A DNA stretch of 25,072 bases from Fimadaptatus sp963928645 (GTDB lineage: Bacteria; Bacillota; Clostridia; Christensenellales; Aristaeellaceae): contig CAWVGT010000110.1 in NCBI GenBank assembly GCA_963928645.1, positions 1 through 25,072 on the forward strand. Reading direction: 5' to 3'. The position numbers were made by a program, and so were the translations under genes. This document shows positions 1 through 7,087 of this stretch, piece by piece; the stretch's first letter is position 1; every line of letters begins with the position of its first letter. The notes below the pieces were generated by a model. It did no database searches and had not been told where the DNA came from. It saw only the letters and a program-made list of their open reading frames with translations.

Positions 1-77
1 TCATGAACCTGCTGGCGCCGCTGATAGACCGCTACACCGCGCCTAAGGTATACGGGAGGGGTAAACTCAATGCGTGA
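1..77 (+). CDS. rnfD: RnfD, C-terminal end (partial, cut by window edge)
   Basis: The reading frame enters at the window edge and ends at a TGA at 75-77. It gives a tail resembling the usual RnfD C-terminus (N-L-L-x-P-L-I-D-R-Y-T-x-P-x-V-Y-G). RnfD is a membrane subunit of the Rnf complex that carries a covalently bound flavin; that part lies outside the window. The stop overlaps the start of rnfG at 70, as expected for the conserved rnfCDGEAB order. A short tail plus matching context is the only evidence, but the context is strong. Confidence 0.8.
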   Translation, partial: MNLLAPLIDRYTAPKVYGRGKLNA

Positions 78-1497
78 ATTTTTGCAATTGTCGCTGCGGC
101 TGATGGTGTTCACGCTGGTGGCCGGGCTGCTGCTGGCGCTGACCAACGCCGTGACCGAGGGCCCGATAAAGGCCCAGCAGCAGCAGCAGGAGGACGCCTC
201 GCGCTACGCCGTGTTCCCCGACGCGGACGGCTTTGAGCTGATGGACGACGCGTCGCTCATCGAAAAGTACCCCTCGCTGACCGCCGTGTACAAGGCGCTC
301 AAGGGCGACAGCGTCATAGGCTACACGCTCAACTACGCGCCCTCCGGCTACAAGGACGTCATCGGCCTTACGATAGGCGTGTCCGCGGACGGCGCGATAA
401 CCGGCGTCATAGTCGACAGCCAGAACGAGACCCAGGGCGTCGGCTCCAAGATAACCGAGGAATCGTTCCTGGGCCAGTTCACCGGCAAGGCCGCCTCCAG
501 CACCGGGCTGGAAGCCGAGATAGACACGATAACCGGCGCCACGGTCTCCTCCAGCACGGTCAAGAAGGCCGTGCAGTCGGCCGCGACCGTGACCGAGACC
601 GAGCTGGGCGTGACCCCCAACGCTTCTACGCCCATGGACCCCGAGGACGAGTTCAGGCTGAACACGCTGCCCGGCGCGAGCGGCTTTGAGTCGGTCGACC
701 TGCTGAGCTTCCTGGGCGAGTACGACACTATACGCGCGATCAAGGCAGCCTACTCCGGCTCCGAGAAGGTCGGCTATTCGTTCGATCTGGTCGTGGCGGG
801 CTACGGCGGCGACATCAGCCTCACGCTGGGCATATCGACCGACGGCACGATAACCGGGCTGCAGGTCGGCGAGAACAGCGAGTCCGAGGGCTACGGCAAG
901 GGCATAGAACAGCCCGAATACGCCGCGCAGTACGCCGGCATAGCCGCCGATTCCGCAGCGCTTGACGCGGTGGACGGCATATCGGGCGCCACGGTCACCT
1001 CGACCGCGGTCATGCGCGCGGTGCGCCAGGCGGTCGCGTTCTACGACGAGTTCCTGAGCGCGCCCGAGCTGCCCACGCTGGACGGCGCGGACGAGTTCGT
1101 CGACATCACCAGCCGCATGGCCGGCAGCGAGGCCGACTACCCGCTGATAGTCAAGGTCGAGCAGGCGCTGACCGGCGGCGAGGTCGCGGGCTACCGCTTC
1201 ACGACGGCCTCGTATGACGGCTACAACACCGCCGCCCCGATAGAGCTGAGCGTGGACGTGGTCCAGGGCCGCATAGCCGCGATAAACGTGCTCAGCCAGC
1301 AGGAGAGCGACGGCATAGGCACCCGCGCGTTCGAGAGCGATTACCTGAACAAGTTCCTGGGCGGCTTCGTGGCGCCCACCGACGGCGTGGACACGCTCGC
1401 CGGCGCGACGGTCACGTCCAGCGCCGTAAAGGCCAGCGTCGACCAGTGCGCGGCATTTTACAGCGCCTACATTTCCGGTGAGGAGGCGGCGGCATGA
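70..1497 (+). CDS. rnfG: RnfG with three tandem FMN-binding domains
   Basis: Electron transport subunit of the Rnf complex, which moves electrons from reduced ferredoxin to NAD+ and exports Na+ or H+. It has an N-terminal membrane anchor (about residues 8-28) and a large extracytoplasmic part. RnfG proteins usually have about 200 residues and one FMN_bind domain. This one has 475 residues and three repeats of about 145 residues (roughly 45-172, 193-325 and 340-465). Each ends in the flavinylation-type motif D-x-x-[S/T/A]-G-A-T: D152-T158, D302-T308 and D441-T447. The last has Ala at the Ser/Thr place but keeps the acceptor Thr. The start overlaps rnfD, with a GGGAGGGG ribosome site upstream. 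The stop overlaps rnfE by 4 bp. Role is sure from context; three flavins are an inference. Confidence 0.93.
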   Translation: MREFLQLSLRLMVFTLVAGLLLALTNAVTEGPIKAQQQQQEDASRYAVFPDADGFELMDDASLIEKYPSLTAVYKALKGDSVIGYTLNYAPSGYKDVIGLTIGVSADGAITGVIVDSQNETQGVGSKITEESFLGQFTGKAASSTGLEAEIDTITGATVSSSTVKKAVQSAATVTETELGVTPNASTPMDPEDEFRLNTLPGASGFESVDLLSFLGEYDTIRAIKAAYSGSEKVGYSFDLVVAGYGGDISLTLGISTDGTITGLQVGENSESEGYGKGIEQPEYAAQYAGIAADSAALDAVDGISGATVTSTAVMRAVRQAVAFYDEFLSAPELPTLDGADEFVDITSRMAGSEADYPLIVKVEQALTGGEVAGYRFTTASYDGYNTAAPIELSVDVVQGRIAAINVLSQQESDGIGTRAFESDYLNKFLGGFVAPTDGVDTLAGATVTSSAVKASVDQCAAFYSAYISGEEAAA

Positions 1498-2129
1498 AGG
1501 ACATGGGCAAACTCAAGGGCATCGTCGCAAACGGCATACTCAACGAAAACCCCACCTTCCGACTGGTGCTGGGCATGTGCCCAACGCTTGCGATAACCAC
1601 GTCGGTGACCAACGGCCTGGGCATGGGCCTGGCCGCGACGTTCGTGCTGATCTGCTCGAACGTCGTGATATCGCTGCTCAGAAACGCGATACCCGACAAG
1701 ATTCGCATACCCTCGTTCATAGTGGTCATAGCCACGTTCGTTACGATAGTGCAGCTGCTGATGCAGGCGTTCGTGCAGTCGCTGTACGAGTCGCTGGGCG
1801 TGTTCATACCGCTGATAGTCGTCAACTGCATAATCTTTGCGCGCGCCGAGTCGTTCGCGAGCAAGAACCCGCCGCTGGAGAGCGCCTGCGACGGGCTGGG
1901 CATGGGATTGGGCTTCACGCTGGCGATAACGCTGCTCTCGGCGATACGCGAGCTGCTGGGCGTGGGCACGCTGGCCGGCATACAGGTCATGCCCGCGGGC
2001 TATCAGCCGATGGCGATAATCACCCAGGCGCCCGGCGGGTTCATAATGCTGGGCCTGCTGATGGTCGTGGTCAACGCGCTGTTCAAGGTCTACGAGCGCC
2101 GCAAGGCCGGTAAAGGAGGGGTAGCATGA
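1494..2129 (+). CDS. rnfE: Rnf complex membrane subunit RnfE
   Basis: Integral membrane subunit of the Rnf ferredoxin:NAD+ oxidoreductase, homologous to NqrD. Its 211 residues are the normal length and fall into about six hydrophobic segments. Two conserved cysteines are visible: C29 in the G-M-C-P-T segment and C112 in the V-N-C-I-I segment. In the Rnf/Nqr family the equivalent cysteines of RnfE and RnfA together hold a [2Fe-2S] cluster within the membrane. The start ATG overlaps the rnfG stop (ATGA), and the stop overlaps the rnfA start in the same way, so translation is probably coupled. The sequence has no visible defects. Confidence 0.95.
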   Translation: MKDMGKLKGIVANGILNENPTFRLVLGMCPTLAITTSVTNGLGMGLAATFVLICSNVVISLLRNAIPDKIRIPSFIVVIATFVTIVQLLMQAFVQSLYESLGVFIPLIVVNCIIFARAESFASKNPPLESACDGLGMGLGFTLAITLLSAIRELLGVGTLAGIQVMPAGYQPMAIITQAPGGFIMLGLLMVVVNALFKVYERRKAGKGGVA

Positions 2130-2701
2130 ACGTACTGCTGTTGCTGGTGAGTTCGATACTGGTCAACAACTTCGTGCTGTCCAAGTTCCTGGGCTGCTGT
2201 CCGTTCCTGGGCGTGAGCAAGAAGGTCGACACCGCGGTGGGCATGGGCATGGCGGTCACGTTCGTCATGGCCGTGGCGTCGCTGGCGACGTACCTGGTGC
2301 AGAAGTACCTGCTCGATCCGTTCGGGCTGGGCTACATGCAGACCATCGCGTTCATACTGGTCATAGCGGTGCTGGTGCAGATAATCGAAATGGTCATAAA
2401 GAAGATATCGATGCCGCTGTACCAGGCGCTGGGCGTGTACCTGCCGCTGATCACCACCAACTGCGCGGTGCTGGGCGTCACGGTGCTCAACATACAGTCG
2501 GACTATACGCTCATCGAAGCCGTCATAAGCGGCGCGGGCGGCGGCCTGGGCTTCATGCTGGCGATAGTGCTGTTCGCCGGCATACGCGAGCGCCTCGAGA
2601 CCGCCGACATGCCCGAGTGGCTCAGCGGTTTCCCGGGCGCGCTGATAACCGCCGGCCTGATGGCTATCGCCTTCCTGGGCTTCAGCGGCATGATACAGTA
2701 G
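2126..2701 (+). CDS. rnfA: Rnf complex membrane subunit RnfA
   Basis: Integral membrane subunit homologous to NqrE, paired with RnfE in the ion-translocating core of Rnf. Its 191 residues give about six transmembrane helices. The family signature N-N-F-V-L-S-K-F-L-G-C-C-P-F-L-G is present at 14-29, and T-N-C-A-V-L-G at 111-117. C25 (or C24) and C113 are the expected membrane [2Fe-2S] ligands. It follows rnfE with a 4-bp overlap behind a GGAGGGG site at about 2115. Isoleucine codons in this gene are 12 ATA, 5 ATC and no ATT, an example of the window-wide bias. Confidence 0.96.
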   Translation: MNVLLLLVSSILVNNFVLSKFLGCCPFLGVSKKVDTAVGMGMAVTFVMAVASLATYLVQKYLLDPFGLGYMQTIAFILVIAVLVQIIEMVIKKISMPLYQALGVYLPLITTNCAVLGVTVLNIQSDYTLIEAVISGAGGGLGFMLAIVLFAGIRERLETADMPEWLSGFPGALITAGLMAIAFLGFSGMIQ

Positions 2702-2714
2702 GAGGTATTGGATT

Positions 2715-3713
2715 ATGCAGATATTGATTGCAGCGGGCATAATCGGCGCGCTGGGGCTGGTGTTCGGCGGCATAATCTATATCGCCTCCAAGTACCTGAG
2801 CGTGCCCACCGATCCCAAGCGCGACGCGGTGCGCGCCTGCCTGCCCGGCGCCAACTGCGGCGGCTGCGGCTTTGCGGGCTGCGACAACTACGCCGACGCG
2901 GTGGCCTCGGGCAAGGCCGCGCCCAACCTGTGCCCGGTCGGCGGCGAGCCGGTCGCCAAGCAGGTCGCCGAGATAATGGGCGTGGACGCCGGCGACAGCG
3001 AGCGCCTGGTGGCCACGGTCATCTGCCGCGGCTCCACCGAGCGCTGCCGCATCAAGTTCGACTACAACGGCATCAAGGACTGCCGCGCCGCCGCGCTGGT
3101 CAGCGAGGGCGACAAGGCGTGCAAGTACGCCTGCCTGGGCCTGGGCGCGTGCGAGCAGGCCTGTCCGTTCGGCGCGATACACATAAACGACCAGCGCCTG
3201 GCCGAGGTCGATCCCGACAAGTGCCGCGGCTGCCGCAAGTGCGTGAGCGTGTGCCCGCGCGGCGTGCTGCAGATGCTGCCGGTCAACTACCCGGTCATGC
3301 GCGTGTGCTCGGCGATGGAAAAGGGCAAGGCGGTGCGCGACGCGTGCAGCGCGGGCTGCATCAGCTGCGGCAAGTGCGCGCGCGGCTGCAAGTTCGGCGC
3401 GATAGAGATGAAGGACAACCTGCCCCAGATAGATCACGACAAGTGCGTGGGCTGCATGAACTGCGCCGACGAGTGCCCCACCGGCGCGATACGCGCCAAC
3501 GAGTCGCTCCGGCGCATGGCGCTGATACACATCAAAAAGTGCGATGGCTGCGACGAGTGCCGCCAGGCCTGCCCGTTCGAGGCCATACAGGGCGAGCCCG
3601 GCCAGATGCACAACGTCATCACCTGGAACTGCAAGGGCTGCGGCAAGTGCGTGTCTGCCTGCCCCAACGGCGCGATAGAGCTGATACCCACCGTCAAGCA
3701 CTCCAAGAGCTGA
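2715..3713 (+). CDS. rnfB: RnfB, polyferredoxin subunit of the Rnf complex
   Basis: RnfB is the entry point for electrons from reduced ferredoxin. A single N-terminal hydrophobic anchor (about 2-24) is followed by the RnfB-type 4Fe-4S domain with C42, C48, C51, C56 and C73. Cys-rich ferredoxin motifs follow, starting near C136, C170, C215, C244, C276 and C306, most as C-x2-C-x2-C-x3-C-P. With 332 residues it resembles the long clostridial/acetogen form rather than the roughly 190-residue proteobacterial one. An AGGAGGT site at 2700-2706 fixes the start, 13 nt after rnfA. It is the last gene of the operon; a large hairpin begins 21 nt after its stop. Confidence 0.96.
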   Translation: MQILIAAGIIGALGLVFGGIIYIASKYLSVPTDPKRDAVRACLPGANCGGCGFAGCDNYADAVASGKAAPNLCPVGGEPVAKQVAEIMGVDAGDSERLVATVICRGSTERCRIKFDYNGIKDCRAAALVSEGDKACKYACLGLGACEQACPFGAIHINDQRLAEVDPDKCRGCRKCVSVCPRGVLQMLPVNYPVMRVCSAMEKGKAVRDACSAGCISCGKCARGCKFGAIEMKDNLPQIDHDKCVGCMNCADECPTGAIRANESLRRMALIHIKKCDGCDECRQACPFEAIQGEPGQMHNVITWNCKGCGKCVSACPNGAIELIPTVKHSKS

Positions 3714-3734
3714 CGCGCGGGCGCGCCATGCGCT

Positions 3735-3773
3735 GACTGAATGTGCCGGCGGTCGTCGCCGGCACATTCAGTC
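3735..3773 (+). terminator. 17-bp perfect hairpin after rnfB
   Basis: Bases 3735-3751 pair without mismatch with 3757-3773 around a 5-nt loop (GTCGT). It lies just after the rnfB stop, so it probably ends or protects the 3' end of the rnf transcript. The following bases are not a clear T-run, so intrinsic termination is uncertain. The core TGCCGGCG-GTCGT-CGCCGGCA recurs at 3963-3983. Confidence 0.65.
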
Positions 3774-4006
3774 TATTGGAAAAGACTGCCGCGGACGGTA
3801 TGCCTGGCCAAACCCGCAACAGCAGTCGGCAAACATGCCGATTAAAGCAGAATGCCGCCTGTATTGGCGCGATTCTGTGACATCGCCTACAGGGCGTTTC
3901 AAAAGAGCTGTTTGGAGCAAAACCGGCTGTCCAGCCGCCGGGCCATGTCGGCAGTCCGGATTTGCCGGCGGTCGTCGCCGGCAGATTCAGTTTATTGACC
4001 AGGCGG
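3735..4006. repeat. Hairpin-bounded intergenic element, copy A
   Basis: A stretch of about 220 bp starts and ends with the same hairpin core (TGCCGGCG-GTCGT-CGCCGGCA at 3744-3756/3757-3764 and at 3963-3983), 219 bp apart. Each hairpin is followed by a similar sequence (ATTCAGTCTATTG and ATTCAGTTTATTG). The inside matches the element at 24715-24979 by eye, clearly in TTGGCCAA-like, AGCAGTCGG..AACATGC and CGTTTCAAAA..CTGTTTGGAG segments. The rest of the gap up to 4219 (about 210 bp) holds no gene that I can see, only the ribosome site of the next gene and perhaps a weak TTGACG -35 at 4162-4167. Confidence 0.7.
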
Positions 4007-4219
4007 TCCACGATCGGACAATCCGGTTCCATTTGCAGCATCGCTTTTCGATTCCGCAAATCGCGGTCACGCACAGCCGGCCATTCGACGTCGCGCTGCG
4101 GCATCGCGCAGCTGTCCAAATCAAAAAGGCTGCATGGAAGTCAACCGCCTGTCGGGGCTTATTGACGGTCTGGATGGGTCGGCGGCCATGCGCCGGCACA
4201 GTTTGTCATCGGAGGTACA

Positions 4220-4798
4220 ATGAGCAGCAACTTCTTTGCATACATAAACCGCATGAAACTGATTCGGCGCTGGGGCCTTATGCGCAACATTCAGCCCGAA
4301 AACGACCTTGAGCACACGATGCAGGTGGTCATGCTGGCCCACGGCATAGGCGCGATAGCCAACCGCCGCTGCGGCGCGCAGGTCGACCTGGGCCGGATAG
4401 CGCTGTTGGCCGCGTACCACGACGCGCCCGAGGTCATAACCGGCGACCTGGCCACGCCGATAAAGTACTTCAACCCCGAGATAAAGCGCGCGTTCGGCGA
4501 GATAGAGCAGGTCGCCGCGCGCAAGCTGACGGCGATGCTGCCCGACGACCTGCGCGCCGACTTCGAGCCGCTGCTCACGCCCGACGAGGCCTGCCGCGAG
4601 TGGCGCATTGTCAAGGCCGCCGACAAGCTCAGCGCGTACATAAAGTGCGTCGAGGAGCTCAAGGCGGGCAACTCCGAATTCGCGCGCGCCAGGGAGAGCA
4701 TCGCGCAGCAGCTTGCGGCCATGGAGCTGCCCGAGTTGCGCGAGTTCATGGCCGAGTTCGGGCGCGGGTTTGAGCTCACGCTGGATGAGCTGGATTGA
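4220..4798 (+). CDS. yfbR: HD-domain 5'-nucleotidase, YfbR family
   Basis: Likely hydrolyses (deoxy)nucleoside 5'-monophosphates in the cytoplasm, as E. coli YfbR does for dNMPs. Its 192 residues match the family. The metal-binding HD residues are visible: H32 in the D-L-E-H-T segment, H67-D68 in Y-H-D-A-P-E-V-I-T-G-D, and D135 in K-A-A-D-K-L-S-A-Y. The segment G-D-L-A-T-P-I-K-Y-F-N is also typical of YfbR. GGAGG at 4209-4213 sets the start. The gene stands alone between two repeat regions and is closed by a strong hairpin at 4853. Substrate is inferred from the family. Confidence 0.9.
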   Translation: MSSNFFAYINRMKLIRRWGLMRNIQPENDLEHTMQVVMLAHGIGAIANRRCGAQVDLGRIALLAAYHDAPEVITGDLATPIKYFNPEIKRAFGEIEQVAARKLTAMLPDDLRADFEPLLTPDEACREWRIVKAADKLSAYIKCVEELKAGNSEFARARESIAQQLAAMELPELREFMAEFGRGFELTLDELD

Positions 4799-4852
4799 TG
4801 GCAGGGCGTCGCCGGGTTGGCGGCGAGTGGATTATGGTTACATGATGCGCAT

Positions 4853-4912
4853 GATCCGGAGGCTCGAGGGGCGACAACACCTCCCGGGCCTCCGGATCTG
4901 TTGTTTGATGAT
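4853..4912 (+). terminator. Strong hairpin terminator after yfbR
   Basis: GATCCGGAGGC at 4853-4863 pairs perfectly with GCCTCCGGATC at 4888-4898. The stem continues inward with a few mismatches to about 19 bp around a CGACAACA loop. A T-rich tail (TGTTGTTTG) follows, as in a Rho-independent terminator. It lies about 55 nt after the yfbR stop. Confidence 0.75.
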
Positions 4913-4929
4913 TAAATTGTTTGATATGC

Positions 4930-6165
4930 GGGCGCTGGCCTGTCGCGTTCCCTCAAACTGTTGACCGCCACGATATTGCGCGACTTGCTGAGCTTTCATA
5001 CGTGCATGCAGCGCTGCGGGGCGTTGCTGACATCACAGGTATACTCGTGCTGATCGCGGGTTATGACATCGCTATCGTGGTCAACGCTAAGCCGACCGCG
5101 TGCAGGGTACCCTGTTTACAAAGCGAGGCGTGCGCCTGGCGCGTGTATGTTGCAGATGTGCTTCGGCTCAACGTCGCTTATGCTGACACGTGCTGCGCTG
5201 CTATATGTACGCCGCGCATGTTGTGAACCGCGGCACGCTTTCTATTGCGCGCCTTGCAACTGCGGCAGAGTGATCCATCTCAGTCTACGCGTTTATGCAA
5301 GATGGGCTTGCGACTTGCACGTTATACCAACGCTGTCACAGCTAAGGCAGAGTCGCCCGCATACTGTGCACCCTGTCTACCTGCTTAAGCGCGCGCATTC
5401 TTCGTGCCACTGCACCAGCTTTAGCGCTTCGGCTCAACGTCGCCCATGCCGACCGGCGGCGCGCCGCTGTGTGCACGCTGCGCAAATCACGATCTGCAGC
5501 CCGCTTTCCATAGCGTACCTCGCCATTGCAACAGAGTGATCTACATCGGTCCGTGCATACATGCGACCTGCGAGTACCATCGCTATCGCAGCCAAAGCAG
5601 TGTCACCCGTATACTGTGCGCCCTGTCTACCAGCTTAAGCGCATTCCCCCGTGCCACTGCACCAGCGTTTAGCGCTTCGACTCAACGTCGCTAATGCCGA
5701 CCGGCGGCGCGCCGCTGTGTGCACGCTGCGCATGTCGCGATCCGCGGCCCGCTTTCCATTGCGCGCCTCGCCATTGCAGCAGAGTGATCTACTTCAGCCC
5801 GCGAATACATGCGGCTTGGACATGTGACTTGCGAGTGCTATCGCAGCCAAAGCAGATCCACCCGCATACTGTACACCCTTTCTACCAACTTAAGCGCACG
5901 CACTCCGCGTGCCCGCTGCACCGGCGTTAAGCGCTTCAACTCAACATCGCCCACGCCGACCGGCGGCGCGCCGCTATGTGCACGCCGCGCATGTCGCATT
6001 CCGGCCCGCTTTCCATTGCGCGCCTTGCCATTGCGGCAGAGCGATCCACCGTAGTCTGTGCAACCATGCAAGGCAGGTTACAGAGCCGCTCTAACTCATC
6101 TGCACAAAAGCACGCAGTGCCCAAACCTCGCCGCCGCACAGCCGGTCAAGCGCACTCCGCTCGCC
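4930..6165. repeat. Degenerate tandem array, unit about 250 bp, four to five copies
   Basis: This gap of nearly 1.4 kb has no convincing gene. It is filled by imperfect tandem units. An equivalent anchor (GCCGACCGG or its variant) falls at 5182, 5448, 5696 and 5955, giving periods of 266, 248 and 259 bp. A more decayed first unit is visible upstream, for example ATCGCTATCG near 5069 and CCCTGTTTAC near 5110. Later units share a 12-bp palindrome GCGGCGCGCCGC (5456-5467 in one copy), TGTGCACGC, GCCCGCTTTCCAT, CAGAGTGATC and CTTAAGCGC. Short open frames (for example 5446-5694 and 5694-5930) are interrupted between units. Differences between units fall at all codon positions, so I read the array as non-coding. 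Confidence 0.75.
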
Positions 6166-6176
6166 GCCGTAATCAT

Positions 6177-6449
6177 CTACCCGCCCTGCCGCACCCAGTT
6201 GAGCAGCTCCGCGCGCACCTGCGCCGCGTCGGTCACGCGCTCGGCCATGTAGTAGCCGTCCAGCTCCTCGCTGAAGCGCAGCTCTGCCGCCGCCGTCACT
6301 TCAAGGCCCTGCTTGCCGAACTCCAGCTCCAGCGTCAGCGGCGGCTGAGCGTCGTACAGATCCAGCGCCCAGTGCCCCTCCCCCAGCGGCTCGGCGTCCT
6401 GCGAATCCGCAAGCCGCGCCTCCAGGCCGGCTATCGCTTCGATTTTCAT
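6177..6449 (-). CDS. Small conserved-looking protein of unknown function
   Basis: I do not recognise this 90-residue protein. It is acidic and soluble, without a signal or membrane segment, and looks like alternating beta-strands (L-D-L-Y-D-A-Q-P-P-L-T-L-E-L-E-F-G) ending in a short helix with L-L-N-W-V. The start at 6449 is chosen because a GGGGAG site lies about 10 nt upstream; the frame also stays open to an ATG at 6485 with no ribosome site. Codon use fits neighbouring genes. It is divergent from the BofC-like gene at 6542, and its 3' end abuts the tandem array. Confidence 0.6.
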   Translation of the reverse strand: MKIEAIAGLEARLADSQDAEPLGEGHWALDLYDAQPPLTLELEFGKQGLEVTAAAELRFSEELDGYYMAERVTDAAQVRAELLNWVRQGG

Positions 6450-6541
6450 TTTCTTGACATCTCCCCTGCGCTTGATTTTTTGCATCGCGCGTCCGCTCGC
6501 CGGGCAAACTCTGATATAACACGATGCGGAGGCGATCCATA

Positions 6542-7084
6542 TTGAAGTTCATTGACTGGTTCAGCGCGCGCAGCCGGCTCACGCTGGCGCTCGTCGCCGT
6601 AGGCGCGCTCGTGGCCGTGGCGGCGGTGACCTGCGCGCTGGCGCTGCGCGCGCCCACGGGCTCCGAACAGGCCGCGGCGCAGCGCGATACCATGCCCCGC
6701 GGCACGCTGCTGACGCTGACCACGCGCTATTCCGGCTGCGACCACGCCGACGCCGCCACCGAGGCGCTGGTCTGCGACGGCGAGGGCGTCGACCGCGCCG
6801 GGCTCGAGGCGCTCTACCCCGACTGGCAGGTGCTCTCGTTCTCGTCCGACGGCGCGACGCTCAGCCGCACGCTCGACTCCCCATGCGGCCGCCACTGCGT
6901 GCTGCAGCTCAGCGGCACACGCCTTACGATCCGCCGCCTGACCGACGGCCAGCTGCGCGAGCTGGGCAGCGCGACGATATCGCGCGAGACGCTCGAACCC
7001 GAGCTGATCGCGCAGCTTGAGGCCGGCTACCTGACCGACACGCTCGCTCAGGCCGAGGCCTTCATAGAGGGCATAGAGAGCTGA
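6542..7084 (+). CDS. BofC-like membrane-anchored protein
   Basis: A 180-residue protein with one N-terminal membrane segment (about residues 13-36) and an extracytoplasmic domain resembling the BofC C-terminal domain. The matching features are T-x-x-T-x-Y-x-x-C-x-H, then L-Y-P-D-W-x-V-x-x-F and a C-x-x-H-x-V-L pattern. In Bacillus, BofC restrains the SpoIVB protease that signals from forespore to mother cell; related domains occur widely in Clostridia. The TTG at 6542 is preferred as start because GGAGG (6528-6532) lies 9 nt before it, whereas the ATG at 6524 has that site inside the gene. A TATAAC at 6515-6520 may be a -10 box. It ends 3 bp from convergent recN. Family call is moderate. Confidence 0.65.
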   Translation: MKFIDWFSARSRLTLALVAVGALVAVAAVTCALALRAPTGSEQAAAQRDTMPRGTLLTLTTRYSGCDHADAATEALVCDGEGVDRAGLEALYPDWQVLSFSSDGATLSRTLDSPCGRHCVLQLSGTRLTIRRLTDGQLRELGSATISRETLEPELIAQLEAGYLTDTLAQAEAFIEGIES

Positions 7085-7087
7085 GCG

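Noticed and set aside
2715..3713. RnfB with many iron-sulfur motifs as a novelty
   Set aside because: Long polyferredoxin-type RnfB proteins are already known from clostridia and acetogens.
3735..4006. Insertion sequence
   Set aside because: No transposase, no clear target-site duplication and no long terminal inverted repeats; only hairpins repeated in direct order.
3694..4119. Open minus-strand frame across element A, with a matching frame in element B
   Set aside because: About 48 codons align without gaps between the two copies, but differences fall at least as often at positions 1 and 2 as at position 3, and there is no ribosome site. This is non-coding repeat similarity.
5446..5930. 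Two chained short frames (82 and 78 codons) with a TAATG stop/start overlap in the yfbR-side array
   Set aside because: Codon use is unlike the neighbours, differences between the two are not concentrated at third positions, and the other units do not keep the frame.
4930..6165. CRISPR array
   Set aside because: Units are about 250 bp and imperfect throughout; there are no short exact repeats with unique spacers and no cas genes.
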